A DNA stretch of 64,000 nt from NCBI RefSeq assembly GCF_020103695.1, contig NZ_JAHXBF010000013.1, positions 186,001-250,000 on the forward strand. The letters run 5' to 3'. The translations under genes were made by a program, and so were the position numbers. The stretch comes from Hyalangium versicolor. GTDB taxonomy: Bacteria; Myxococcota; Myxococcia; Myxococcales; Myxococcaceae. Shown here in pieces: positions 34,503 through 43,047 of the stretch. The notes below the pieces were generated by a model. That model saw nothing but the letters and a program-made list of their open reading frames with translations, searched no databases and had not been told where the DNA came from. The first letter of the stretch is position 1; each line of letters starts with the position of its first letter.

Positions 34503-36185
34503 TCACAGTGACAGCGTGAGCGCGCGGAACTCGCGGTCCTCGGGGAGTGAAGGTGTGCCGAGCCCTTGGAGGGAGCGCCGACGGAACTCCTCGCCCTCGC
34601 GCTGGATGGCCCTGGCCACGAGCGAGCGCGCCTCCTCGGGCTTTCCCAGGAGGAAGGCGATGTACCCCGCGCCCCAGAGCGCCGAGCCGCCGGGGATGCG
34701 CACCAGCGCGGAGACGAGCTTCGCCCGGGCCTTCTCCAGGAGCGCCAGGGCCTGCTCCCGTTCCTCCCACCAGCGCCGCTTCGCCTCGTGGATCAGCGCG
34801 AGGCCCGCATGGGTGAGGGCCTCGTAGGCGGGCCCATCTCCTCGCCACTCCTCCAGTTGGGAGGCGCGGCTCTCCGCCGCCTCATAGGCCGCCAGGGCTG
34901 CCTGAAAGCGCTGTCGTCCAGCCAGGAGGTCTCCCTTGCGGATCAGCGCGTGGATGACCTCGGCCCTCACGCTGCTGCTGCTGTCTGAGCCATACCATCG
35001 GAGGAGCTCGTCCAGGACGGCCATCTCCTCGTCAGGGCGGTTCAGCCTCCCCAGGAACTCGGACTTGTGCAGGAGGCTCTGGGCCACCTGCTGCCGCAGC
35101 TCCGGCTCGCTGGCGAGGCCAAAGCGCTGGACCAGCTCGTCACGCACGGCCAGGGCGGGCTCGGGCGCCTTCAGGTTCTCCAGCAGGAACCCTTTGTCCA
35201 GCAGCGCCAGGGCGGCTTGCAGGCGCTGCTCCCGCTCGGGCGCTTCGGCGTGGCGCCGGAGCAGCTCGTCGAAGGTGGCCAGCGCCTCCTCACGGCGGCC
35301 CAGCGTCCGCTGGAGCCGGGCCTTGTCCAGGAGCGCCTGGGCCGCTCGCACCCGTTGCTCCCGCTCGGGATGGCCTTCCGGCTGCTGGATGAAGGCGTCC
35401 AGCTCGCGCAGCTTCTCGTCGGCGTGATCGAGCTGCTGTTGGAGCTCGGTCCTGCCCCGGAGCGCCGCGGCGGCCACTCCGCGCAGTTCCTCTTCCTGGG
35501 CGTCACCGAAGCGGTGGACCAGCTCGGCGAAGAGGGGCAGGGCCTCGGTGGGGCGCTGCTCCATCCACAGGATGGAGGCCTTGCCCAGGAGCGACCAGGC
35601 CAGGGGCTGACGCAGCAGCGGATTCTCCGAGCCCGAGGCCCGTTGGATCACCTCCTTGTAGGAGCGGCGAGCCTCCTCATGCCGCTTCTGGAGCGCCAGC
35701 GTGCGGGCCTTGTAGAAGATGGCCACGATCACCGGCGCCCGGAGGGACTCCTCGGCCGCGCCATCGAACCGCCGGGTCACCTCGTCACAGACGGCGAGGA
35801 CTTCGTCGAAGCGATCCTGCTGTCCCAGCGCATCGGCCTTGGTCACCAGCGCCTTTGCCGCCAGCACGCGGAGCTCCGCCTCGCGCATGGCGTCGGGCTG
35901 CTGGGCGATCTGATCGAGCAGGGGCAGGGCCTCGTCGAACCGGTACAGCTCGGCCAGGGCGAAGGCCTTGCCCAGGAGCGCCCGGGTGACCTGGATGCGC
36001 ACGGGCAGCGCGCTGGAGCCACCAAAGCGCCGGATCAGCTCGTCGCAGAGCGCCAGCGCCTCGTCATGCTTGCCCCGGTCGAGCAGGTCCCGGGAGCGGT
36101 CGGCCAGATCCCTGCTGACTGCTTCGAGCCGAGCCGTTCCGCTCGTGACGTCGTGTCTTCGGGCCTTGGATTCATCGGCCGTCAT
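34503..36185 (-). CDS. tetratricopeptide-repeat protein
   Basis: A 560-residue soluble helical protein with about eleven TPR-like repeats of 36-44 residues that share the core ALxxxDExLRRF/A...LRQQxAxALLxKA (for example EALALCDELIRRFGGSSA, EALATFDELLRRHAEAPE and EMAVLDELLRWYGSDSS). No signal peptide and no enzyme domain. Repeats are closely related, which suggests internal duplication. Known of such proteins: scaffolds or cofactors of other complexes. Neighbours do not point to a partner. Confidence 0.85.
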   Translation of the reverse strand: MTADESKARRHDVTSGTARLEAVSRDLADRSRDLLDRGKHDEALALCDELIRRFGGSSALPVRIQVTRALLGKAFALAELYRFDEALPLLDQIAQQPDAMREAELRVLAAKALVTKADALGQQDRFDEVLAVCDEVTRRFDGAAEESLRAPVIVAIFYKARTLALQKRHEEARRSYKEVIQRASGSENPLLRQPLAWSLLGKASILWMEQRPTEALPLFAELVHRFGDAQEEELRGVAAAALRGRTELQQQLDHADEKLRELDAFIQQPEGHPEREQRVRAAQALLDKARLQRTLGRREEALATFDELLRRHAEAPEREQRLQAALALLDKGFLLENLKAPEPALAVRDELVQRFGLASEPELRQQVAQSLLHKSEFLGRLNRPDEEMAVLDELLRWYGSDSSSSVRAEVIHALIRKGDLLAGRQRFQAALAAYEAAESRASQLEEWRGDGPAYEALTHAGLALIHEAKRRWWEEREQALALLEKARAKLVSALVRIPGGSALWGAGYIAFLLGKPEEARSLVARAIQREGEEFRRRSLQGLGTPSLPEDREFRALTLSL

Positions 36186-36265
36186 GGAGTCCCCCCTCCG
36201 GCTTCCTCGCTGGAGGATCTAGCACTCCCCTTGGCAGGGTGCCGGGCGGAGTCGTCGCCACGCGT

Positions 36266-39200
36266 TCAGAGTGCGGGCTGGTTGACCACAGGGGGCGGGG
36301 CCTCCTTGAGATCCTGGGACAGCGCGTCGAGATCGTGGAAGCCCTTGGTGCTCACCTCGCCACCCCGGTAGAGGGCCCAGCTCTGCATGCCGCGCTGGAA
36401 GCTGTGCGTCATGTGCCACAGCTCGACGGCGCTGTTGGCCAGGTAGAGGTAGAGCACGCGCTGGGGGTTCCAGGGGTTGGGCACGGCCAGGGCCAGGCCA
36501 TCATCCGAGCGGCCATAGGTCTTCCCCTGCCAGCGGAAGAAGCGCCGGCCGATCTCCACGGGGAGCTTCTTCTCCGCGGCCAGGCGGGCCACGAGCGTGT
36601 TGTCCTCGGCGCCGCCGAAGACGATGAGGTCCTTCTCGGCCAGCTCCTGGTCCGTGACTTCGGCGTCGGGCTTGAGGGGCGGGAGCACATCCATGGACAC
36701 ATCCGCCACCACGTCGCGGTAGTTCATGGCCAGGGTCCGCTCGGACTCCACCTGGCGGGAGGAGCCATAGACGAAGAGCAGCCGGTCCCACTCCTCCAGC
36801 ATCTGGGACAGGGTGAAGTAGCGCTCGCGGCGCACGGGGACATCCGCGGCGGGGTTGAACACCAGCCGCACCGGCTTGTCCGAGGTGTGGAAGGTGAAGG
36901 TGTCACTGGAGCCCTTCACCTCCACGCGCTCGAGGAGGCGGGCCTTCTCCGTCCACACCTCCACGGAGGTAATGAAGTGGTACGGGCTGCCGGGCTGCTC
37001 CACCTTGAGCTTCACGTCATAGCCGTCCTTGGCCTTGGTGAAGCCGGACTGGATGCGGGGTTGGGGCAGCCCGCTGCGCTCCACCCACTGGGTGATGAAG
37101 GCGCGCAGATCCTTGCCGGACACTTCGGAGGCCGTCTTGATGAAGTCGGCGGTGGTGATGTTGCGGTTGGCGAAGCGCTCGTGGGCCTTCGTCATGACCT
37201 GGGAGAAGACCTTGTTGCCCAGCAGCAGCCGGAGCTGGTGCAGCGCGAAGGTGCCCTTGATGCGCGGCACCAGGTAGGTGCCATAGCGGTTGTAGGAGGT
37301 GCGTGCGGCCACGGCGGCCAGGTCTCCCTCCCGGCCGGTGATGGTGAGGTAGCGGGAGTTGATCTCGGCCAGCGCGTCGCGCTGCTGCTCGAAGGCCTTG
37401 TCGGCCTTGTCGGCGCCCTCGGGCAGCTCCTTGAGGAGGTTCCAGTAGGCCGCGCTGCCGCTCACCAGCCAGTTGTCCCCATCCGAGGTGGGGTACACGG
37501 TGTTGGCCCACAGCAGCTTCTCGTCGAAGCTCACGGCGTCCTTGATGTGGGCGAAGTCCCGCTTCGGAGTCTGGGCCTCGGCCTCGGGCTTCGCGGAGGC
37601 ATGGGCCGCCTTCAGCTTGTCGGAGACGACGAGCGGGCTGAAGGTGGTGTAGCCCAGGGACAGGCGAGGCGTGGCGCCTGGGAGATCCGGGATGAAGCGC
37701 GAGCCCACCATGTTCTCGCGCAGGGTCGGCTTGCCGTAGTGGGCCAGGAACATGAGCTTCTCGGTCATCTCGCTGGTGGTGACCTTGCCATCGCACGCGT
37801 GGGGGCGGGTGATGGGGCTGCTGGCCATCATGCGGGTGGCGCTGTCCAGGGTGACGCCGCCCTTGCCGTACTGCTCGTAGAACTTCCAGAAGGCGATGTC
37901 CCGGTTCCAGGTGTTGAAGGCCAGATCCACCGGGGCGTTGTTGGGGTTGGGCACGGACTCCTTGCGGACCTCGATGTCCCGGTTGTTGTTGTTGGCCCAG
38001 ATGAAGTCCTTGAGGTTGCCCGGGGTGTCGGCGGCGGCCGTCTTGCTGCCCGTGCGCCACAGCCGCGTCTTGTTGGTGCCGAGCAGGAAGCAGGCGCCCT
38101 CGTCCGTCTTGGCGTCCGCCAGGGTCCAGTCGTTGGTGTAGAGCCCGTTGTTCTTGTCCTTGAGGAGGCGGGCCACGTCGTCGATGGACGAGGCGTACTG
38201 CGCGGCCTTGCGGATGCGGTTGCTCTGGGGCGTGCCGTTGGAGTTGAAGGGCGTCTGGCCCACCGTCGTCTCGCCGATGACGATGCCCGCGTCATTGATG
38301 AACCAGTCCGCGCCGCTGTGGATGCCGCCCGGGAAGGTCTGCATGACGAAGCGGTGGCCGTGGGTGGGCTGCACGTCCAGCACCACGTCCCAGTGCACGC
38401 CGGTGTAGCCGTTCCACATGAAGAGCTGGCCCATGATGAAGCGGCCATCCGGGGTGGCGGACTTGGTGGCGACGAAGGAGGAGCAGTGGTCTCCCTTGCC
38501 GGCCAGCTCGGCCTCCTCCTCGGCCTTGAGGAAGGTGCGGCCCGACAGCGGGGTGGCCGTCACGGTGTTGGCGGACTCCAGCGAGCTCAGGTCCACCGCG
38601 GAGTTGAGCGAGACGATGTCCAGCAGATCCAGGTCGCGCTCCTTGAACTTCGCGCCGCCCTTGTTGGCACCGTCGGCGATGCCGCGCATCTCCTCGAGGT
38701 ACTCGGGGTCGTACTTGCGCAGGAAGAGCGAGTCTGTCAGCAGCCGCACCTGCGCCCAGCCCTTGGCGGCATCCGCCTTGTCCTTCTGGATGCCCAGCTT
38801 CTCCATGTAGCGGACGATCTCCTGGGAGACGAGCTCGCCGAACTGGCGGCCGCGCTCGTAGGGCTCGCCCTCGATGTGGACGTAGATCCACCCGCCCTCG
38901 TCGTAGCGGAAGCCCTTGTCGGCCCAGCGCACGGACTCCAGCGGGGTGTAGGCGGTGATGTCATCCACCTCCTCGAGGCGCACGTCGTCGAACCAGGCCG
39001 AGCCGGTGGCCTTGCCGTTGCGGCCGAGGTGCACCTGGACCTGATCGGTGCTCTGGGAGGCGAAGAACATCACCGAGACGCGGCCGCCCTGCTCGGAGGC
39101 GGAGGCGGGCGAACAGTTGGTGAAGGGGAAGCTCTTCATGGAGAGACATGCGCCCACGGCGGTGGGGTAGCGCGCCGTCGGGTCCGCCTGGACGCCGCGG

Positions 39201-39517
39201 GTGCGGACCCAGGCGCTCAGGCGGTAGAGGCGGCCCACTTGGAGCTTGAGGGGCTCGGATTGGACGGTGGTCTCCGCGCCTCCGGGAGGGCTCTGGATGG
39301 AGAGGCTGCGGTTGCCCTCGGCATGCACGGTGGAGGTGGCGCTCACCTGGCCCTGGCCGGATACGGACCAGCCGGTGGGAGCTCCGGAGCCTGCCGCCGT
39401 CTCGAAGCTGGCATTCGCCACGGGCACCTGCGCGGCGGCGGCGGTCGTTGCGGCGAGCACCCCCAGTGCTGCGAGGAGCGCGGTAAGGAGTCCAGAGGGT
39501 GGGCGGAGGGAGAGCAT
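36266..39517 (-). CDS. secreted three-part protein: CBM-like + C45-type hydrolase + M1-like domain without HExxH
   Basis: A 1083-residue protein. After a signal peptide, about 30-185 is a carbohydrate-binding jelly roll (NASFETAAGSGAPTGW). About 215-620 resembles C45/phospholipase-B-like Ntn hydrolases, with the likely self-processing nucleophile in GDHCSSFVATK, then GYTGVHWDVVLDVQPT and WFINDAGIVIGETTVGQ. About 700-860 looks like the C-terminal part of an M1 aminopeptidase (YLVPRIKGTFALHQLRLLLG; ITTADFIKTASEVSGKDL), but no HExxH motif occurs anywhere in the protein. The last 220 residues have no clear assignment. Function: probably cleaves an amide or acyl bond outside the cell. The M1 part may serve in binding only. 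Confidence 0.75.
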   Translation of the reverse strand: MLSLRPPSGLLTALLAALGVLAATTAAAAQVPVANASFETAAGSGAPTGWSVSGQGQVSATSTVHAEGNRSLSIQSPPGGAETTVQSEPLKLQVGRLYRLSAWVRTRGVQADPTARYPTAVGACLSMKSFPFTNCSPASASEQGGRVSVMFFASQSTDQVQVHLGRNGKATGSAWFDDVRLEEVDDITAYTPLESVRWADKGFRYDEGGWIYVHIEGEPYERGRQFGELVSQEIVRYMEKLGIQKDKADAAKGWAQVRLLTDSLFLRKYDPEYLEEMRGIADGANKGGAKFKERDLDLLDIVSLNSAVDLSSLESANTVTATPLSGRTFLKAEEEAELAGKGDHCSSFVATKSATPDGRFIMGQLFMWNGYTGVHWDVVLDVQPTHGHRFVMQTFPGGIHSGADWFINDAGIVIGETTVGQTPFNSNGTPQSNRIRKAAQYASSIDDVARLLKDKNNGLYTNDWTLADAKTDEGACFLLGTNKTRLWRTGSKTAAADTPGNLKDFIWANNNNRDIEVRKESVPNPNNAPVDLAFNTWNRDIAFWKFYEQYGKGGVTLDSATRMMASSPITRPHACDGKVTTSEMTEKLMFLAHYGKPTLRENMVGSRFIPDLPGATPRLSLGYTTFSPLVVSDKLKAAHASAKPEAEAQTPKRDFAHIKDAVSFDEKLLWANTVYPTSDGDNWLVSGSAAYWNLLKELPEGADKADKAFEQQRDALAEINSRYLTITGREGDLAAVAARTSYNRYGTYLVPRIKGTFALHQLRLLLGNKVFSQVMTKAHERFANRNITTADFIKTASEVSGKDLRAFITQWVERSGLPQPRIQSGFTKAKDGYDVKLKVEQPGSPYHFITSVEVWTEKARLLERVEVKGSSDTFTFHTSDKPVRLVFNPAADVPVRRERYFTLSQMLEEWDRLLFVYGSSRQVESERTLAMNYRDVVADVSMDVLPPLKPDAEVTDQELAEKDLIVFGGAEDNTLVARLAAEKKLPVEIGRRFFRWQGKTYGRSDDGLALAVPNPWNPQRVLYLYLANSAVELWHMTHSFQRGMQSWALYRGGEVSTKGFHDLDALSQDLKEAPPPVVNQPAL

Positions 39518-39687
39518 GGGCGGTCTCGTCGGATGCGCTGAATGCGCAACGGGTCTGCGGGTGGCAGTTGTACCTGGAAATGCCCCGCGTTGTGGCGGCG
39601 GCGTAGAGCCTCAACCAGCCCGGGGGTGGTTTCAGGCTGGCGCTGCATCGCCTGCTTGGCAAGCAGTGGCGGCGCGCTCAGCCCGTG

Positions 39688-40185
39688 CTACCGGAACTGG
39701 TCTACGACGTAGACGGTAGCGCGGTGATGCTCGAGGACCGCTGTTCCTGGCTTGGACTGAGGGAGCTTCTTGAGCTGTCCGAGCCCGAGCCGAGCGACCG
39801 CGCAGATGGGGACCTCGTCGCCACCATCGAGCCGATGGGCAGCATAGTACCGGATGACGGCTTGGGGACCACTGGTCCATACGTACCCGTAGAGTCGGCT
39901 CGGCGCGAAAATATTCCCGAGGTCGCCTTGGAGCTGGCTCTCAATGGGCCCGTCGTAAAGGGTGATCGGGCCTGCGGATTGGTTCGCGTCGATCAATACC
40001 CAAGCAGCGTCTCCGACGACCACCCGCATGTACTTCATCGCCTTGCGGGCTTCTTCAGGGCACTCCTGCGGTCCCGGAGTTCCGTCAGGGCGAAGGGCTA
40101 CCCCGCCTGTCGCAGTACCCGGGCAGCCAGAGAGCGCCATGCCCAGGAAGGCGCAGCCCAAGAACGCGAACTTGTGGGAGTGCAT
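39688..40185 (-). CDS. lipoprotein associated with DUF2381 gene
   Basis: A 165-residue protein with a short signal and lipobox ALSGC (Cys about 21). The mature part holds two beta-rich regions (KAMKYMRVVVGDAAWVLID; ITLYDGPIESQLQGDLGNIF; RLYGYVW) and an AVARLGLGQ segment with the last strand ATVYVVDQF. It starts 11 bp after the DUF2381 stop, so it is the second gene of that operon. As I recall, similar lipoproteins recur next to DUF2381 genes in myxobacteria. Function unknown. Confidence 0.8.
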   Translation of the reverse strand: MHSHKFAFLGCAFLGMALSGCPGTATGGVALRPDGTPGPQECPEEARKAMKYMRVVVGDAAWVLIDANQSAGPITLYDGPIESQLQGDLGNIFAPSRLYGYVWTSGPQAVIRYYAAHRLDGGDEVPICAVARLGLGQLKKLPQSKPGTAVLEHHRATVYVVDQFR

Positions 40186-40196
40186 GCCACTCGCTA

Positions 40197-41117
40197 TTAG
40201 CGCGCCACGAGGTCCGGATCTAGCTGGACGAGGGCTTGTCGCATCCCATCGTGTCGGTAGAGCTCCAGGAAGACAGACGTCAACTTGCCGTCTTCGATGA
40301 ACGCGCTCTTGTCTGCAACGACCGCGACGACACCGGTGTCGCCGGGATCAATGGAGCGACGCGTCGAGTGTACGGCGACGGTGCTTTGCCTGCCGCTGGT
40401 GACGCTGACAAGCCGGGCTGACTTCAGGCTCCATGAGTGATCGGGGTCGAGGTTCTTGACCTCGAAGACGGCCGCCGCCTTGCTTCTCCCCCGGTACACG
40501 GTGACCGTAATCTCAGCGTCGTCATCCTTGCCGGCGTTGCTGCTCTCGAACTTGAACGGCGTCTGCGCTATCGCTCCCGTGGCCAGGAGGGTGGCAAGGG
40601 CATGGTCCGCTGAGTTCTCCTCCTTGCGGAAGTTCTCGACCTGCTCCTCCAGCGCTCGCTTCTCTTTGATCACGTCCATCAAGACCGAGAACATGGCGTC
40701 GTAGGTCTCGCGATCCTGGAATACGTTCACCTGCTGATCCGTCCACCAGTCTGCGTCCTTCGGGGGGCGGAGTAGGAAAGGGATCTCCGTGCCATCCGTG
40801 AGCGTTACGAGCAGGGGGATGCCTTCGTCGCGGCTGAGGTCCCTGAGGGGCTCGAGGATCACCTTGTTGCCCACGACCCCTAACGGCTCGAACCGACCTT
40901 CCCAGCCCAGCATCCGGGTCTTGGCCGCGTTGACGGGCTGATCGAGCCGCAGGACCGTCACGACTTGCCCCTTCACATAGACCTGGTTGGTGGAATCGTC
41001 CGGGTGCTCCGACAAGACAACTGTCCGAACGGCGAGACTCTCGCGCTGGCTGGCCAGGGCGGCGGACGCCACAAGCACAGCCAGTAGAAGAGACCTGATA
41101 GGTAGGCGCCTTTGCAT
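40197..41117 (-). CDS. DUF2381 (TIGR02268) family secreted protein
   Basis: A 306-residue protein of the myxobacterial paralogous family DUF2381: signal peptide, then RTVVLSEHPDDSTNQVYVKGQVVTVLRLDQPVN-type beta-sandwich (about 28-130), a coiled segment rich in Glu/Lys/Arg (about 150-185, KEKRALEEQVENFRKEEN), and a C-terminal beta domain (AEITVTVYRGRSKAAAVFEV; VVAVVADKSAF). First in an operon with the small lipoprotein. Known of the family: restricted to myxobacteria, many copies per genome, often near Ser/Thr kinases, role unknown. Confidence 0.88.
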   Translation of the reverse strand: MQRRLPIRSLLLAVLVASAALASQRESLAVRTVVLSEHPDDSTNQVYVKGQVVTVLRLDQPVNAAKTRMLGWEGRFEPLGVVGNKVILEPLRDLSRDEGIPLLVTLTDGTEIPFLLRPPKDADWWTDQQVNVFQDRETYDAMFSVLMDVIKEKRALEEQVENFRKEENSADHALATLLATGAIAQTPFKFESSNAGKDDDAEITVTVYRGRSKAAAVFEVKNLDPDHSWSLKSARLVSVTSGRQSTVAVHSTRRSIDPGDTGVVAVVADKSAFIEDGKLTSVFLELYRHDGMRQALVQLDPDLVAR

Positions 41118-41457
41118 AGGCCAGACAACTTACCAGGGTGGGTGCTGGGCATCCATGCCGCGCCTGTCTCCGGTACGGGCGCGGGCCATGTCAGGAGTGA
41201 ACCTACCGGTTCTGACATGGGGGAGTGGCTGGCGAGCAGAGGTCTACTCCCAACTGGTTGGGAGTGGCCGTGGGGCAGAGGTTCACTTCCAACTGGTTGG
41301 GAGTGAACCTCTCCCATCACCCCGCGTGGGAGGTCCAACCTGGGACGTCGGAACCGAAGCCCGTCAGTCTCCGGAGACGGTCATCTGCTTGAACCAGATC
41401 GCACCTCGCGGATGAGCGGCCTTGGCATGGCCTCTGACTCACCTGCTACGGGGGTGG
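41118..41457. other. 340-bp gene-free stretch with hairpin repeats
   Basis: No gene is supported here. It carries a 9-bp inverted repeat CCATGTCAG/CTGACATGG (41186-41220, 17-nt loop) and two tandem copies of the 39-bp palindromic unit described next. The short ORFs that read through it translate the repeats and have no other support. It probably contains the DUF2381 promoter at its left end. Confidence 0.7.
41238..41312. repeat. tandem palindromic repeat, locus A (two units)
   Basis: Two units of about 39 bp with consensus CAGAGGTYYACTYCCAAC-TG-GTTGGRAGTGRMC. Each has a near-perfect inverted repeat around a central TG: ACTCCCAAC-TG-GTTGGGAGT at 41246-41265, and a longer 17-bp stem AGAGGTTCACTTCCAAC...GTTGGGAGTGAACCTCT at 41277-41312 with one G-T pair. 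The same doublet lies at 42886-42959 on the other side of the duplicated cassette. They look like REP/BIME-type extragenic elements. Confidence 0.8.
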
Positions 41458-41928
41458 TCAGGCTTCGTCGTCCGGCAGGAGTGTCCGAAGTAGCTCGTCG
41501 TCAGGACCGAGCGGGCGCCAGCCAGCAGGAGGCGGATTGGCGAGGAGCGCGTCGCCAGCGAGCCTTACACGCTCCAGGAGGGGCTCTGGGGTGTACGCCG
41601 ACCATTGGCCAAGCACTATGGCGACCTCCATGCGGGCGTCGTCGTCCAGCACGGCCGGCCATCCAGTGGGGAGGAACTTCGATAGTTCGCGCACAAGCTG
41701 TCCGCGAGCCAATCGAGTGAGCTTCTTGCTGCGCTCAGCCTCGGCGACCAACCCTTTGAACACCTGAACGCCGGCAACGTCGTCCGGGCCAAGCTCCTCT
41801 GCAAGAGCGACTAGGGATGCCGTGGGACGATCTTCAGCAAAGGCGGTGACCGAGTCGTACCCCCGCTCACGGACGCGCTCATACAGGCGGGCGATCCAAT
41901 TCCCCTGCCACGAGCGTCCATCGGTCAT
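41458..41928 (-). CDS. hypothetical protein, paralogue 1 of the duplicated cassette
   Basis: A 156-residue acidic, helical protein (LYERVRERGYDSVTAFAED near the start; LLANPPPAGWRPLGPDDELL at the end). It is clearly paralogous to the product of 42182-42652; the last ~30 residues are nearly identical. Its ATG overlaps the stop of the upstream 56-residue gene (TGATG). I do not recognise the family. Size, acidity, tandem duplication and coupling to a very small gene fit immunity proteins of polymorphic toxins, but that is only inference. Confidence 0.75.
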   Translation of the reverse strand: MTDGRSWQGNWIARLYERVRERGYDSVTAFAEDRPTASLVALAEELGPDDVAGVQVFKGLVAEAERSKKLTRLARGQLVRELSKFLPTGWPAVLDDDARMEVAIVLGQWSAYTPEPLLERVRLAGDALLANPPPAGWRPLGPDDELLRTLLPDDEA

Positions 41929-42098
41929 CAGCTTCTCCCGGGAGTGAAGTTCATTGGAATATCGTAGACCTTCATATTCTCACCGACGATCTTGAGGATC
42001 GCAGTTCGCGTCAACGGCCTCCCGGCCCTGACTTCAGCGTCGCTGTCCCCCAGCGCCTCTCGCACGCCCTCGAGCAAGTCCTGGTTCGCCTGGGCCAT
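41928..42098 (-). CDS. 56-residue hypothetical protein (small partner 1)
   Basis: Starts at ATG 42098 (GGACAGG upstream); the frame extends to 42140 but the extra part is not conserved in the paralogous gene. It encodes a short protein ending PLTRTAILKIVGENMKVYDI followed by PMNFTPGRS, which matches the small gene at 42649-42777 (IPMNF-x-x-GR). The stop overlaps the 156-residue paralogue. It may be a stand-alone partner or the trimmed C-terminus of a larger protein. Confidence 0.65.
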   Translation of the reverse strand: MAQANQDLLEGVREALGDSDAEVRAGRPLTRTAILKIVGENMKVYDIPMNFTPGRS

Positions 42099-42141
42099 CG
42101 TGACCTGTCCGCCCTGACGGCGCACGCACACTGGTGACACA

Positions 42142-42174
42142 CGGCGGCTCCTTCACCGACTCGAAGGGCCGCCG
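42142..42174. terminator. strong hairpin between the two cassette copies
   Basis: CGGCGGC-T-CCTTC ... GAAGG-GCCGCCG: 12 base pairs with one bulge and an 8-nt loop. It lies between the end of cassette copy 2 and the start of copy 1 on the minus strand, so it can end or attenuate transcription between them. No T-run. Confidence 0.5.
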
Positions 42175-42181
42175 CTGTCAG

Positions 42182-42652
42182 TCAGGCTTCTTCGTCGGGG
42201 AGGAGCGTCCGGAGTAGCTCATCGTCAGGACCGAGCGGGCGCCAGCCAGCGGGGGGAGGGTTGGCAAGAAGTGCATTCCCTGCCCGGTCAACCCGCGCCC
42301 TGTGGGTTACTGGGGTGTAGGCGAACCACGACCCGAGCCCCATCGCAACCTCTCCACGGGTTGCATCGTCCAGCAAGTCCGGCCAGCCATTCGGGAACCT
42401 CTCGGCCAACTCGCGTACGAGGACGTCACGAACCAAGCGCGTGACCTGCTTGCGCTGCTCCGCCTCGTACATCAAGCCGCTTAGAATCTGCACGGCAGCA
42501 ACGTCGTTGCCCAACTCGTCTGCCAGGACGTACAGCGGAACAGCAGGGCGTGCTTCGGCAAAGGCAATGAGTGAGCCGAAGCCCCGTTCACGAACCCTCT
42601 CGTACAGGCGTGCCTTGATGTCGCCCCGCCAAGCCTCTCCACCACTCATCAT
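42182..42652 (-). CDS. hypothetical protein, paralogue 2 of the duplicated cassette
   Basis: A 156-residue paralogue of the product at 41458-41928: ARLYERVRERGFGSLIAFAE, later LANPPPAGWRPLGPDDELL. The middle third has diverged more (VPLYVLADELGNDVAAVQ), as expected if the two copies recognise different partners. The start ATGATG overlaps the stop of the small gene at 42649-42777. Function unknown; see the neighbouring entries for the cassette structure. Confidence 0.75.
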   Translation of the reverse strand: MMSGGEAWRGDIKARLYERVRERGFGSLIAFAEARPAVPLYVLADELGNDVAAVQILSGLMYEAEQRKQVTRLVRDVLVRELAERFPNGWPDLLDDATRGEVAMGLGSWFAYTPVTHRARVDRAGNALLANPPPAGWRPLGPDDELLRTLLPDEEA

Positions 42653-42777
42653 CCTCTCCCAGAAATGAAGTTCATGGGGATTCGATAGTCCCGCATATGC
42701 CTCGCGACCTCCTTCAAGATCCCATCCCGCGTCAACATTCGGCCGGCTCTCGTCTCGGCCTGGAGTAGCGCATCCAT
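42649..42777 (-). CDS. 42-residue hypothetical protein (small partner 2)
   Basis: ATG 42777 to TGA 42651-42649, overlapping the start of the 156-residue gene. The product begins MDALLQAETRAGRMLTRDGI and ends RDYRIPMNFISGRG. It is homologous to the 56-residue product at 41928-42098: both share an R-AGR-x-LTR-x-x-ILK core and an IPMNF-x-x-GR tail. That two copies are conserved in the same place, each coupled to its large partner, argues that these tiny genes are real. Confidence 0.65.
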   Translation of the reverse strand: MDALLQAETRAGRMLTRDGILKEVARHMRDYRIPMNFISGRG

Positions 42778-42885
42778 GAGAGGGTATGGAGGGAGGCGAG
42801 AGTCAGGGCTTCAGCCCGTGGGTGGCCGACTCCCAGCCCGGCGCGCACCGGGGCCTGGCACTGTCAGAGGGCAGGGGGGAGGGGG

Positions 42886-42959
42886 CAGAGGTCCACTTCC
42901 AACTGGTTGGAAGTGGCCGTGGGGCAGAGGTTCACTCCCAACTGGTTGGGAGTGGCCAC
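42886..42959. repeat. tandem palindromic repeat, locus B (two units)
   Basis: Two further units of the 39-bp element at 41238-41312: CAGAGGTCCACTTCCAAC-TG-GTTGGAAGTGG and CAGAGGTTCACTCCCAAC-TG-GTTGGGAGTGG. The first has T/A where the second has C/G on opposite arms, a compensatory change that keeps the stem. With locus A they bracket the duplicated cassette. Confidence 0.8.
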
Positions 42960-43023
42960 ACGAGAGAGGAAACTCACCTACAGTGTGGGCGGCGGGCCGG
43001 GGGGCGTGAATGTAGGTCCTGAC

Positions 43024-43039
43024 GTACGCGGGTGCGTAC
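43024..43039 (-). terminator. short hairpin after the Cys-rich gene
   Basis: GTACGC-GGGT-GCGTAC, a perfect 6-bp stem, lies 8 bp beyond the stop of the Cys-rich gene. Possible terminator; weak. Confidence 0.35.
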
Positions 43040-43047
43040 TGGTGCGA

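Noticed and set aside
36239..39541. An uninterrupted 1100-codon frame on the plus strand
   Set aside because: It is the reverse-strand shadow of the C45/M1-like gene; composition is His/Gly/Leu/Val-rich with no domain. The minus-strand frame has a signal peptide and clear motifs.
41238..42959. CRISPR array
   Set aside because: Only two units per locus, units adjacent with no unique spacers, and no cas genes.
42786..43022. Short plus-strand ORFs with repeated QLVGSGRGAEVH
   Set aside because: They are translations of the palindromic DNA repeats, not genes.
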